In this document: positions 23,609-30,781 of the stretch, one piece after another
Numbering within the stretch: the stretch's first letter is position 1
Layout: every line of letters starts with the position of its first letter
Source: Candidatus Zhuqueibacterota bacterium
GTDB lineage: Bacteria; Zhuqueibacterota; Zhuqueibacteria; Thermofontimicrobiales; Thermofontimicrobiaceae
Direction: 5' to 3'
Length of the DNA: 33,327 bases
NCBI GenBank assembly: GCA_016783825.1
Contig: JADHVV010000028.1
Span: forward strand, 1 to 33,327
Made by a program: the position numbers and the translations under genes
The notes under the pieces: model-generated
The model's database searches: none
What the model saw: the letters and a program-made list of their open reading frames with translations, nothing else
What the model was told of the DNA's origin: nothing

Positions 23609-23851
23609 GTCAAAATAATTGCAGTCAAAATAATAAAAAATATCGTAACTATTCAGCTTGGCTGAAAATGTCATTCTGAGGGAGCTTGCGACCGAAGAAT
23701 CTCTCAAATATTCACAGTTTTTTCTAAAATATACGAGATTCTTCACTCCCCAATATCACCATTCCCCTCCCTCGTTCAGAATGACATTTATACAAATAGC
23801 AACTGAACAGTTACAAAATATCTTAACTATTTTGACTTTAATTATTTTGAC
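23609..23851. repeat. Inverted repeat with GTCAAAATAATT arms, split by a GTAAC element
   Basis: Left arm 23609-23632 and right arm 23828-23851 are inverse at about 22 of 24 positions (GTCAAAATAATTGCAG... against ...AATTATTTTGAC). The arms flank the element at 23645-23814 almost symmetrically. With it they fill the leuB-leuA gap; a TTGACT...TAAAAT promoter-like pair at 23833-23859 overlaps the right arm. Confidence 0.75.
23645..23814. mobile_element. MITE-like palindromic element, GTAAC family, copy 3, with 8-bp target duplication
   Basis: 170 bp with ends GTAACTATTCAG and CTGAACAGTTAC (one mismatch). AAAATATC is present directly outside both ends (23637-23644 and 23815-23822), an exact 8-bp duplication. 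The interior hairpin is the same as copy 1 and in the same orientation (TGTCATTCTGAGG, GCGACCGAAGAATCTC, then the inverse). This copy is the best evidence that the family moves by transposition. Confidence 0.85.
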
Positions 23852-23894
23852 CTAAAATATTTTATACTTGTATTTTAACATAAGGATCAGAAAA

Positions 23895-25478
23895 ATGAAA
23901 GAAAAAATAATTATCTTTGATACGACTTTGCGGGATGGTGAACAATCACCTGGCGCATCCTTAAACGTTTTTGAAAAAGTCGAGATTGCCCGTCAATTGG
24001 AAAAATTAAATGTGGATGTTATCGAAGCCGGATTTCCAGTATCATCCCCTGCTCAATTTGAGGCTGTTAAGCGAATTGCTGGGGAAATTGACTTAACCAT
24101 TGCAGCGTTGGCAAGAACGAAGGAAAATGATATTAAAGCTGCCGGCGATGCAATCAAAAACGCGACAAAAAAACGGATTCACACTTTTTCGAGTACGTCA
24201 GATTACCATATCCTTGGAAAATTTGCCGATGATAAGTACGGCAAAACGCTTGAAAAGAAGAGAGACTTCATAATTAAAATGACCCGGGATGCCATACAAT
24301 ATGCTAAAACATTGTGTGATGACGTTGAATATTCAGCAGAAGATGCCGGCAGAACTGATATTTCATATTTGGCTGAAATTGTTGAAGCGGCAATCGAAGC
24401 AGGCGCAACCACAGTAAATATTCCTGATACAACGGGATACACGTTACCCGGTGAATTTGGTGAAAAAATTGAAGAACTGAAAAAGCGTGTTAAAAATATT
24501 GACCAGGCAATTATCAGTGTTCATTGTCATAACGACCTGGGGCTTGCAGTAGCTAACTCTCTTTCTGCAATTCATGCCGGAGCAAGACAAGTCGAATGTA
24601 CCATCAACGGAATTGGTGAACGCGCCGGCAATGCTTCGCTTGAAGAAATTGTGATGATTTTAAATGTTCGCAAGAAAAAGCTCGGTTATTATACTGATGT
24701 CAACAGCAAAGAAATTTACAATTCCAGCAAAATGGTTTCCGGTTTTACAGGACTCATTGTTCAGCCGAATAAAGCAATTGTAGGTGAAAACGCATTTGCT
24801 CATGAGTCGGGTATCCATCAAGACGGAATGATCAAAAGTAGAAAAACGTATGAGATTATGACGCCAAAAACAGTGGGTGTTTCTCAAACAAAAATTGTGT
24901 TAGGAAGACATTCGGGAAGACATGGTTTAAAACTTCGATTGTTAGAATTGGGTTACACATTGACTAAAGAAAAATTGGACAAAATTTATCAACGCTTCAT
25001 TGATCTGGCTGATAAAAAGAAAGAAGTTTTTGACGACGATTTAAGGATATTAATGGGCGATGAAATTCTGAAAGAAAAAGATCGTTATGTCCTGAAACAT
25101 CTCCAGGTTCATATAGGCACGGGCGCTATTCCGACTGCAACTGTGCAAATTAAAACAAATGGTTCTGTCGCACAAGAATCTGCTACAGGTGACGGTCCTG
25201 TGGATGCGGTTTTTAATGCAATTGACAGGGCTTTGAACAGTAAATTTAATATTGAATCTTACCAGGTCAGATCTGTTACTTCCGGTCGAAAGGCTATGGG
25301 TGAGGTAACCGTGAGAATCAGAAATAACGGCAGGTCGTATAATGGCAGGGGCGTGAGCACAGATATCATTGAAGCCAGCGCAAAAGCTTATTTGCAGGCG
25401 ATCAACCAGTTTGAAATGGATAAGATCGATTTGCAGCAAGAATTGGATGATGAAGAATTCAGGTATGCGGCGATATAA
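23895..25478 (+). CDS. leuA: 2-Isopropylmalate synthase
   Basis: 527 residues from ATG 23895. The N-terminal TIM barrel opens with IFDTTLRDGEQSPG and has the metal motif HCHNDLGLA. A linker and a C-terminal regulatory domain (about 400-527) for leucine feedback follow (e.g. ATGDGPVDAVFNAID). It condenses acetyl-CoA with 3-methyl-2-oxobutanoate, the first step of leucine synthesis. GDGEQSP instead of the citramalate-type GTQGEKV separates it from cimA at the end of the locus. The start was chosen over the longer open frame (23868) because AAGGAT stands 8 nt before it and homology begins there. Confidence 0.95.
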   Translation: MKEKIIIFDTTLRDGEQSPGASLNVFEKVEIARQLEKLNVDVIEAGFPVSSPAQFEAVKRIAGEIDLTIAALARTKENDIKAAGDAIKNATKKRIHTFSSTSDYHILGKFADDKYGKTLEKKRDFIIKMTRDAIQYAKTLCDDVEYSAEDAGRTDISYLAEIVEAAIEAGATTVNIPDTTGYTLPGEFGEKIEELKKRVKNIDQAIISVHCHNDLGLAVANSLSAIHAGARQVECTINGIGERAGNASLEEIVMILNVRKKKLGYYTDVNSKEIYNSSKMVSGFTGLIVQPNKAIVGENAFAHESGIHQDGMIKSRKTYEIMTPKTVGVSQTKIVLGRHSGRHGLKLRLLELGYTLTKEKLDKIYQRFIDLADKKKEVFDDDLRILMGDEILKEKDRYVLKHLQVHIGTGAIPTATVQIKTNGSVAQESATGDGPVDAVFNAIDRALNSKFNIESYQVRSVTSGRKAMGEVTVRIRNNGRSYNGRGVSTDIIEASAKAYLQAINQFEMDKIDLQQELDDEEFRYAAI

Positions 25479-25542
25479 CACCCAAGGAGTGAAAACGCTG
25501 CCCATTGGCAAAAAAGTACAATGAAAAAATTATAACCAAAAA

Positions 25543-25667
25543 GGAGTAATGGAGTGTTGGAGTAATGGATTGATGAATCGTGCCCGAGTCAGATGCGCAT
25601 TTATTTGTGCGCAGTATTGGAATAATGCAAACTCCATCACTCCAATACTCTATTACTCCAACACTCC
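25543..25667. repeat. Palindromic repeat, GGAG family, copy 2
   Basis: It starts GGAGTAATGGAGTGTTGG and ends TACTCCAACACTCC, with an inner AGATGCGCATTT and TGTGCGCAGT pair. It is related to 6736-6848 and 30280-30437 and lies between leuA and leuC in the operon transcript. No gene is present in this 272-nt gap. Confidence 0.7.
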
Positions 25668-25750
25668 GTTTCACTCAATTTAACACAAAATCTGTTGAAG
25701 ATTCTGGTTTGACCAAGTTAGGTAACTAACTATCGTAATGGGAGTCCCAA

Positions 25751-27049
25751 ATGGGAAAAACAATCACTGAAAAAATATTAGCAAAATCCGCAAAAAAAGA
25801 AACGGTTGTCCCTAGTGAAAATGTATGGTTGAATGTCGATTTGTTGATGACACATGATGTTTGCGGACCGCCGACAATTCAAATTTGGAAGGATGAATTT
25901 GGAGACAAAGCAAAAGTCTGGGATAAGAACAAAGTAGCAATTTTTCCTGATCACTATATTTATACTAAAGATGAACACGCCAAACGCAATGTGGATATTT
26001 TACGCAATTTTGCTAAAGAACATAATTTGCCGTATTACTTTGATGTGGGAACAACACGGTATAAAGGTGTTTGCCATGTAGCATTGGCTGAAGAAGGATT
26101 TAATATCCCGGGTACTGTAATGTTCGGAACCGATTCCCACACTTGTACGTCCGGCGCTTTTGGTTTGTTCTCAACGGGGGTTGGAAATACGGATGCGGCG
26201 TTTATACTTGGTACCGGCAAAATCTGGGAAAAGGTACCGGAATCCATTAAGTTTACGTTTGATAGTGAAATGCCTGCATATCTTACGGCAAAGGATTTAA
26301 TCCTAAAAATTTTGGGAGAATTAACAACTGATGGTGCTACTTATTGTGCTTTGGAATTTGACGGTGAAGCAATCTCCTCAATGGAAATGTATGAAAGGAT
26401 GACGCTAACTAATATGGCGATTGAAGTTGGCGCGATGAACGGTATTATTGCACCTGATGAAAAGACAAAAGAATTTCTTCATAAAATTAAAACTGTTGAA
26501 TATGAAGAATTTTTTAGTGATACTGATGCAAATTACCTGTCCCAGCACAACTTCAATGTTGATGAATTAGAACCGTTAGTAGCAAAACCACACAGCCCGG
26601 ATAATACAGACACGGTAAAAAATGTGCAGGGAACAAAGATTACAAAATGTTATATTGGTTCCTGTACCGGCGGAAAAATTTCCGATTATAAATTTGCAGC
26701 TCAAATCCTGTTTGACAGAAAAGTAAAAACACCAACATTTATTATTCCATCAACTACAAATGTCGCTGAACAAATGGAAGCTGAAACATATAAAGGCAAA
26801 ACGTTGACAGATATCTTTTCTGATGCCGGATGTTCAATGGCGCCGCCCTCGTGTGCTGCATGCCTTGGCGGCCCGATTGACACAACAGGAAGATCAGTGG
26901 ATAATGATGTTGTGATTTCAACAACTAACCGTAATTTCCCCGGCAGAATGGGCAGCAAAAAATCTGAAGTTTTTCTGGCTTCACCATTGACGGTTGCTGC
27001 ATCAGCAATCAATGGAGTGATCACTGATCCGAGGGAATTTTTAACTTAA
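25751..27049 (+). CDS. leuC: 3-Isopropylmalate dehydratase, large subunit
   Basis: 432 residues, shorter than the 465-residue proteobacterial LeuC and of the HacA/LeuC type. The [4Fe-4S] ligands are Cys305 (YIGSCTGG), Cys368 and Cys371 (PSCAACLGG). DSHTCT (128-133) and MTHDVCGPPTI are substrate-site blocks. With LeuD it isomerises 2- to 3-isopropylmalate, and in the citramalate pathway converts citramalate through citraconate to beta-methylmalate; aconitase-type relatives are excluded by the short form and the leuD partner. GGGAG precedes the ATG by 6 nt. leuD follows after a repeat-filled gap. Confidence 0.95.
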   Translation: MGKTITEKILAKSAKKETVVPSENVWLNVDLLMTHDVCGPPTIQIWKDEFGDKAKVWDKNKVAIFPDHYIYTKDEHAKRNVDILRNFAKEHNLPYYFDVGTTRYKGVCHVALAEEGFNIPGTVMFGTDSHTCTSGAFGLFSTGVGNTDAAFILGTGKIWEKVPESIKFTFDSEMPAYLTAKDLILKILGELTTDGATYCALEFDGEAISSMEMYERMTLTNMAIEVGAMNGIIAPDEKTKEFLHKIKTVEYEEFFSDTDANYLSQHNFNVDELEPLVAKPHSPDNTDTVKNVQGTKITKCYIGSCTGGKISDYKFAAQILFDRKVKTPTFIIPSTTNVAEQMEAETYKGKTLTDIFSDAGCSMAPPSCAACLGGPIDTTGRSVDNDVVISTTNRNFPGRMGSKKSEVFLASPLTVAASAINGVITDPREFLT

Positions 27050-27079
27050 ATAAAACCAATGAATCTACTAAAAAATATT

Positions 27080-27232
27080 TCTACCACGAATCCACCAAAG
27101 AGATGGCGGACTTTCAGTTTCACGAATTTGAACTAATTTATTAAAGTTAGTGCAAATGAAATTCGTGCAATCTTCCTTCGGCAGATCTCATCAATAGGAT
27201 CCACCGAAGGTGGATTAGTGTAATTAGTGGTT
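27080..27232. repeat. Palindromic repeats in the leuC-leuD gap
   Basis: 27087-27115 (ATCCACCAAAGAGATGG then CGGACTTTC) matches the hairpin at 22242-22270. Arms CACGAATTTGAACTAATT and AATGAAATTCGTG face each other around 27121-27168. 27173-27215 holds a second hairpin (CTTCGG...CCACCGAAGGTGG). No gene is visible. Confidence 0.55.
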
Positions 27233-27269
27233 TCTTTGAAAGTTAACTTGTTAGTAATAAAGGCAAAAC

Positions 27270-27830
27270 ATGAATAAAAAACTAAAAGGAAAAGCCTACG
27301 TTCTTGGCGATAACATAGATACTGATCAAATAATCCCGGCAGAACACCTGGTTTATAGCTTGAGTGATGAAGATGAATCGAAGAAGTACGGGCATTTTGC
27401 TCTATCGGGTACACCACCTTCTGAAGCCGGTTTGCCAGATGGAAATATGCCTTTTATTTCAGGCGAAAAAAATGAATCGGAATATTCCATCATAATTGGT
27501 GGTTCAAATTTTGGATGCGGATCATCCAGGGAGCATGCACCTTTTGCTCTTCAAAAAGCCGGGGCAAAAGCGGTTGTAGCAGAATCGTATGCCAGGATTT
27601 TTTACCGCAATTCTGTTGATGGCGGTTTTGTTGTACCATTTGAATCAACCGAAAAAATATTTGATAAGATCCGAACCGGCGATGAGTTGGAAATTGATTT
27701 TGATTCTAATACACTTCTTAATATTACCGATGGTAAAAAGTATGAATTGAATCCATTGGGAGATGTTTTGCCGATTATCGAAGCGGGTGGTTTGTTTGAT
27801 TATGCACGTCAATCCGGGATGATTGAATAA
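27270..27830 (+). CDS. leuD: 3-Isopropylmalate dehydratase, small subunit
   Basis: 186 residues, the swivel domain of isopropylmalate isomerase. GDNIDTDQIIPAEHL is the N-terminal motif, GSNFGCGSSREHAP the substrate-contact loop, and YARIFYRNSVDGGF follows. This is the short archaeal/HacB-like form that partners the short LeuC upstream. AAAGG stands 7 nt before the ATG. It is followed by a palindrome and then cimA. Confidence 0.96.
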   Translation: MNKKLKGKAYVLGDNIDTDQIIPAEHLVYSLSDEDESKKYGHFALSGTPPSEAGLPDGNMPFISGEKNESEYSIIIGGSNFGCGSSREHAPFALQKAGAKAVVAESYARIFYRNSVDGGFVVPFESTEKIFDKIRTGDELEIDFDSNTLLNITDGKKYELNPLGDVLPIIEAGGLFDYARQSGMIE

Positions 27831-27928
27831 AAAAATAGAACGCGGATTGAATGGATCGGACGGATTTGAACGGATTATTCTTATTACAAAAATCAATCCG
27901 TTAAATCCGTGTTCTATTTAATTTTTTC
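27831..27928. repeat. Palindromic repeat with AATAGAACGCGGATT arms
   Basis: The left arm 27834-27885 (AATAGAACGCGGATTGAA... with CGGATT words) and the right arm 27890-27921 (AATCAATCCG...GTGTTCTATT) are imperfectly inverse. The right arm is followed by TAATTTTTTC, so the hairpin could also act as a weak terminator between leuD and cimA. Confidence 0.6.
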
Positions 27929-27965
27929 GGGACTAATTTTAATTTTTGAAATCAGGAATATAAAA

Positions 27966-29561
27966 ATGATAGAAAGTAATCTTATTGAGATATTTGATAC
28001 GACTTTGCGTGACGGAACGCAGGGAGAAAAAGTAAGTATCTCTATCCACGATAAATTAACAATCACACAACGACTTGACGAATTTGGCATTGATATAATT
28101 GAAGGCGGTTGGCCCGGAAGCAATCCAAAAGACAAAGAATACTTTGATCGTGTAAAGAAACTAAATCTTCAACATGCTCAAATTTGTGCTTTTGGATCCA
28201 CTGCTCGTTATCCTGATAAAGTGAAAACAGATAACAATCTCAATATGCTGATCGCCGCAGAAACACCTTTCATTTCAATTTTTGGTAAAACATGGCGTTT
28301 TCATTCGGAAGTGAGTTTGGGATTGACAGATGCACAAAATGAAGAATTAATTTATGAATCCATTTTATATCTTAAAGAACAAGGCAGAAGAATTATTTTC
28401 GATGCGGAACATTTTTTTGATGGTTATAAAGATGATGCTCAATTTGCTTTGAAGATGATTCAAGCAGCCGAGAAAGCCGGGGCAGAAGTAATTGCCCTTT
28501 GTGATACAAATGGTGGTTCACTGCCTGATGAAGTTTCCAAAATTGTTAATCATGTAAAAGAAAATGTCAAAATCCCGCTTGGTATTCATGCGCATAATGA
28601 TAGCGAACTTGCTGTGGCGAATACCCTGATTGCTGTTGACCAAGGCGTTACCCATGTACAGGGAACCATTAACGGCGTGGGGGAGAGGTGTGGTAATGCG
28701 AATCTCTGTTCCGTCCTTCCCAATTTATTAATAAAGAAGCAGAAAGAAACCAAGCACCAAATAGATCTGCAAAACCTGCACTCTCTTTCCAATTACGTTT
28801 ACGAATTAATGAATCTTGTCCCAAATACACGCGCTGCTTATGTCGGGAATTCAGCGTTTGCTCACAAAGGCGGTATTCATGTCAGTTCTGTGCTCAAAGA
28901 TAGTAGAATGTACGAGCATATCGATCCAACTTTAGTTGGGAATAAACAGCATGTACTGGTTTCAGATTTATCCGGACAAAGTAATATTAGATACAAAGCA
29001 GAAAAATTAGGTATCGATTTGCCAACAGAAAAAGAGTTCAACAAGAATTTTGTTCAACACATTAAATCGTTAGAATATGGAGGATTCCAATTCGATGGCG
29101 CAGAGGCATCATTTGAACTGCTGTTGAGAACTGAATTAAAACAATATGAGCCATTTTTCAAAATCATTTACTCCAAAGTTAATGTAATGTTTACTGGTAA
29201 TGGCGAGGAATATGCTGAAGCTGTTTTGAAAGTAAAAGTTGGCAAAGAAATTGAACACACTGCTGCTGACGGTGATGGCCCTGTAAACGCGCTTGATAAT
29301 GCTTTGAGAAAATCATTGCGTCGCTTCTTCCCGGAAATCCAAAAAATCCATCTCGTTGATTACAAGGTTCGTGTACTCGGAGAAGAAAACGGTACCGGCG
29401 CGAAAGTGCGGGTGTTAGTCGAGTCCAGTGATGGTGAAGATACGTGGAATACAGTTGGTGTTTCTCATAATATTATTAAAGCAAGCTTGCAGGCAATTAG
29501 TGATAGTATCAATTATAAAATATTTCATCTAAAAAATACAGCTGAATATTTAAATCAATAA
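27966..29561 (+). CDS. cimA: (R)-Citramalate synthase
   Basis: 531 residues from ATG 27966. Same fold family as LeuA, but the opening IFDTTLRDGTQGEKVSIS and EGGWPGSNPKDKEYF is typical of citramalate synthases (TIGR00977 group). Metal-binding GIHAHNDSELAVAN and a C-terminal regulatory domain (GDGPVNALDNALR) are present. It condenses pyruvate with acetyl-CoA to citramalate, starting a threonine-independent route to isoleucine that reuses LeuC, LeuD and LeuB. AGGAA stands before the ATG; the longer open frame from 27909 reads through repeat sequence and is not preferred. The stop lies 6 nt from the convergent nuclease gene. Confidence 0.93.
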   Translation: MIESNLIEIFDTTLRDGTQGEKVSISIHDKLTITQRLDEFGIDIIEGGWPGSNPKDKEYFDRVKKLNLQHAQICAFGSTARYPDKVKTDNNLNMLIAAETPFISIFGKTWRFHSEVSLGLTDAQNEELIYESILYLKEQGRRIIFDAEHFFDGYKDDAQFALKMIQAAEKAGAEVIALCDTNGGSLPDEVSKIVNHVKENVKIPLGIHAHNDSELAVANTLIAVDQGVTHVQGTINGVGERCGNANLCSVLPNLLIKKQKETKHQIDLQNLHSLSNYVYELMNLVPNTRAAYVGNSAFAHKGGIHVSSVLKDSRMYEHIDPTLVGNKQHVLVSDLSGQSNIRYKAEKLGIDLPTEKEFNKNFVQHIKSLEYGGFQFDGAEASFELLLRTELKQYEPFFKIIYSKVNVMFTGNGEEYAEAVLKVKVGKEIEHTAADGDGPVNALDNALRKSLRRFFPEIQKIHLVDYKVRVLGEENGTGAKVRVLVESSDGEDTWNTVGVSHNIIKASLQAISDSINYKIFHLKNTAEYLNQ

Positions 29562-29567
29562 TGTTGT

Positions 29568-30236
29568 TTATTTATTATCCGCTCCAACTGCCCACCGAAT
29601 AAGTTTAGCCAAATGTTGTCCTATCCCGGGTATTTTTATTAAATCATCTTTTTTTGCTGAGATAACTGCTTCTACAGAGCCAAACTGATCCAATAACCGG
29701 GCAGCCCGTTCTGGCCCGACTCGTGGAAGCCCCTGTAAAATATGAAGCTGTAGTCTGCGTTTCCCTTTCGGGCGAATCGTTTTTCGATGGATTGCCATGC
29801 ATTCGTTGTGTTGAATTTGTTTGGCTGTGTAAAGCATAAGCCGGGCGCTTTCTTCCGGCGTTTTTGAGCGCAATATTGGTATCCCCAAAATAATGGAAAT
29901 CGAGATCAAAGCGCCCTGTATTGCTTCGCGGCGCATTTTGCTGTTGACTAAATCCCGGGAGGTGCCTTCAAGAATCAACACGCATTTTAAAGGACTGGAA
30001 ACGAGTCTGATCCCCTGACGAAACAGCCTGCCATCTTTTATGGAAGCCGTAAGATCAACGAGTGTTTTTCTTTCAAACAAAACCTTTCCTTCTACCTCAT
30101 AATCACCGAGAATAAGTCTTTGCACCTGAATTTCAGTATCCGGCATTTTACTTAATACTTGCGCTGTGGCACAATTTTTCTCGCGGTCGTCAATAACAAT
30201 TTTGATGGGTGAGCTATGTTTTTGTTCGGTTTGCAT
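29568..30236 (-). CDS. XPF/ERCC4-type nuclease with helix-hairpin-helix domain
   Basis: 222 residues. The N-terminal ERCC4 nuclease domain has IDDREK (15-20), GDY (44-46) and the hallmark ERKTLVD (55-61) with SIKDGRLFRQ following, so all metal-binding acidic residues appear intact. A C-terminal tandem helix-hairpin-helix domain (about 165-218: LPRVGPERAARLLDQFGS and IPGIGQHLAKLI) binds DNA. This is the layout of short archaeal XPF (without helicase), which cuts branched or flapped DNA in repair. Such a protein is uncommon in bacteria. There is no clear Shine-Dalgarno at the ATG. It is convergent with cimA and appears monocistronic. Confidence 0.88.
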   Translation of the reverse strand: MQTEQKHSSPIKIVIDDREKNCATAQVLSKMPDTEIQVQRLILGDYEVEGKVLFERKTLVDLTASIKDGRLFRQGIRLVSSPLKCVLILEGTSRDLVNSKMRREAIQGALISISIILGIPILRSKTPEESARLMLYTAKQIQHNECMAIHRKTIRPKGKRRLQLHILQGLPRVGPERAARLLDQFGSVEAVISAKKDDLIKIPGIGQHLAKLIRWAVGADNK

Positions 30237-30279
30237 AATTTAGACAAGCCAGAATCAAAAAGTGAACGGAAAGGGGGTA

Positions 30280-30483
30280 TTGGTTTGATGGAGTAATGGA
30301 TCGTGCCCAGGCAGATGCGACTGGTCGCATTATTGGATCCAATCTCCATCAATGCGACTCGTCGCTTTGTTGGGAACTCCAGTGCTCCAACAATACGCCA
30401 AGGCGCATCTACCGATCCATCACTCTAATACTCCGCTATACCAAACTTCGACAATGGAAAGATAGACAAAATTTTGTCGATGT
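30280..30483. repeat. Palindromic repeat, GGAG family, copy 3 with the 53-bp arm
   Basis: It starts near GATGGAGTAATGGATCG (30287) and ends at CCATCACTCTAATACTCC (30417-30434). Internal hairpin words include GCGACTGGTCGC and GCGACTCGTCGC. 30431-30483 is the inverted copy of 6687-6739, including CGACAAAATTTTGTCG. The whole lies between the divergent nuclease and rnr genes. No gene is seen in this gap, which also holds the next element and a promoter. Confidence 0.7.
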
Positions 30484-30507
30484 TTATACCATAAATGTAC
30501 AAATAAG

Positions 30508-30667
30508 GTAACTATTCAGGCAACCTAATATTTCATCAAAAATTCTAAAATTATCTAATGAAATTTCAATTTGTCATGCCCGAATGTTTTTATCGGGCAT
30601 CCATATCGTTTACTAACAATGGATTCCCGCTAAAAGCATGCGGGAATGACACACACGGAATAGTTAC
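30508..30667. mobile_element. MITE-like element, GTAAC family, variant core, with 8-bp target duplication
   Basis: 160 bp; ends GTAACTATTC and GAATAGTTAC are perfectly inverse over 10 bp. CAAATAAG flanks both sides exactly (30500-30507, 30668-30675). The core differs from copies 1-3: TTGTCATGCCCG...CGGGCATCCAT facing ATGGATTCCCGC...GCGGGAATGACA. Same ends and duplication length with a different core shows that the ends define the family. Confidence 0.85.
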
Positions 30668-30716
30668 CAAATAAGATACAATAACTAAATCAAAATGTCA
30701 ATAAGAAAGATAATCA

Positions 30717-30745
30717 TTGATTCTGATGTAAATATTGTTTAATTT
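30717..30745 (+). promoter_or_regulatory. Probable promoter of rnr
   Basis: TTGATT (30717-30722), 17 nt, TAATTT (30740-30745). Expected start of RNA is about 30752. That would leave only 9 nt before the ATG at 30761 but about 30 nt before the ATG at 30782, which also has a better ribosome site. Confidence 0.4.
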
Positions 30746-30781
30746 TAATCAGACAAAAAAATGAATAAAATAGGTGAAAAA

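Noticed and set aside
27909-27965. Longer hydrophobic N-terminus for CimA
   Set aside because: It derives from the palindrome arm and spacer; AGGAA and the family start both favour ATG 27966.
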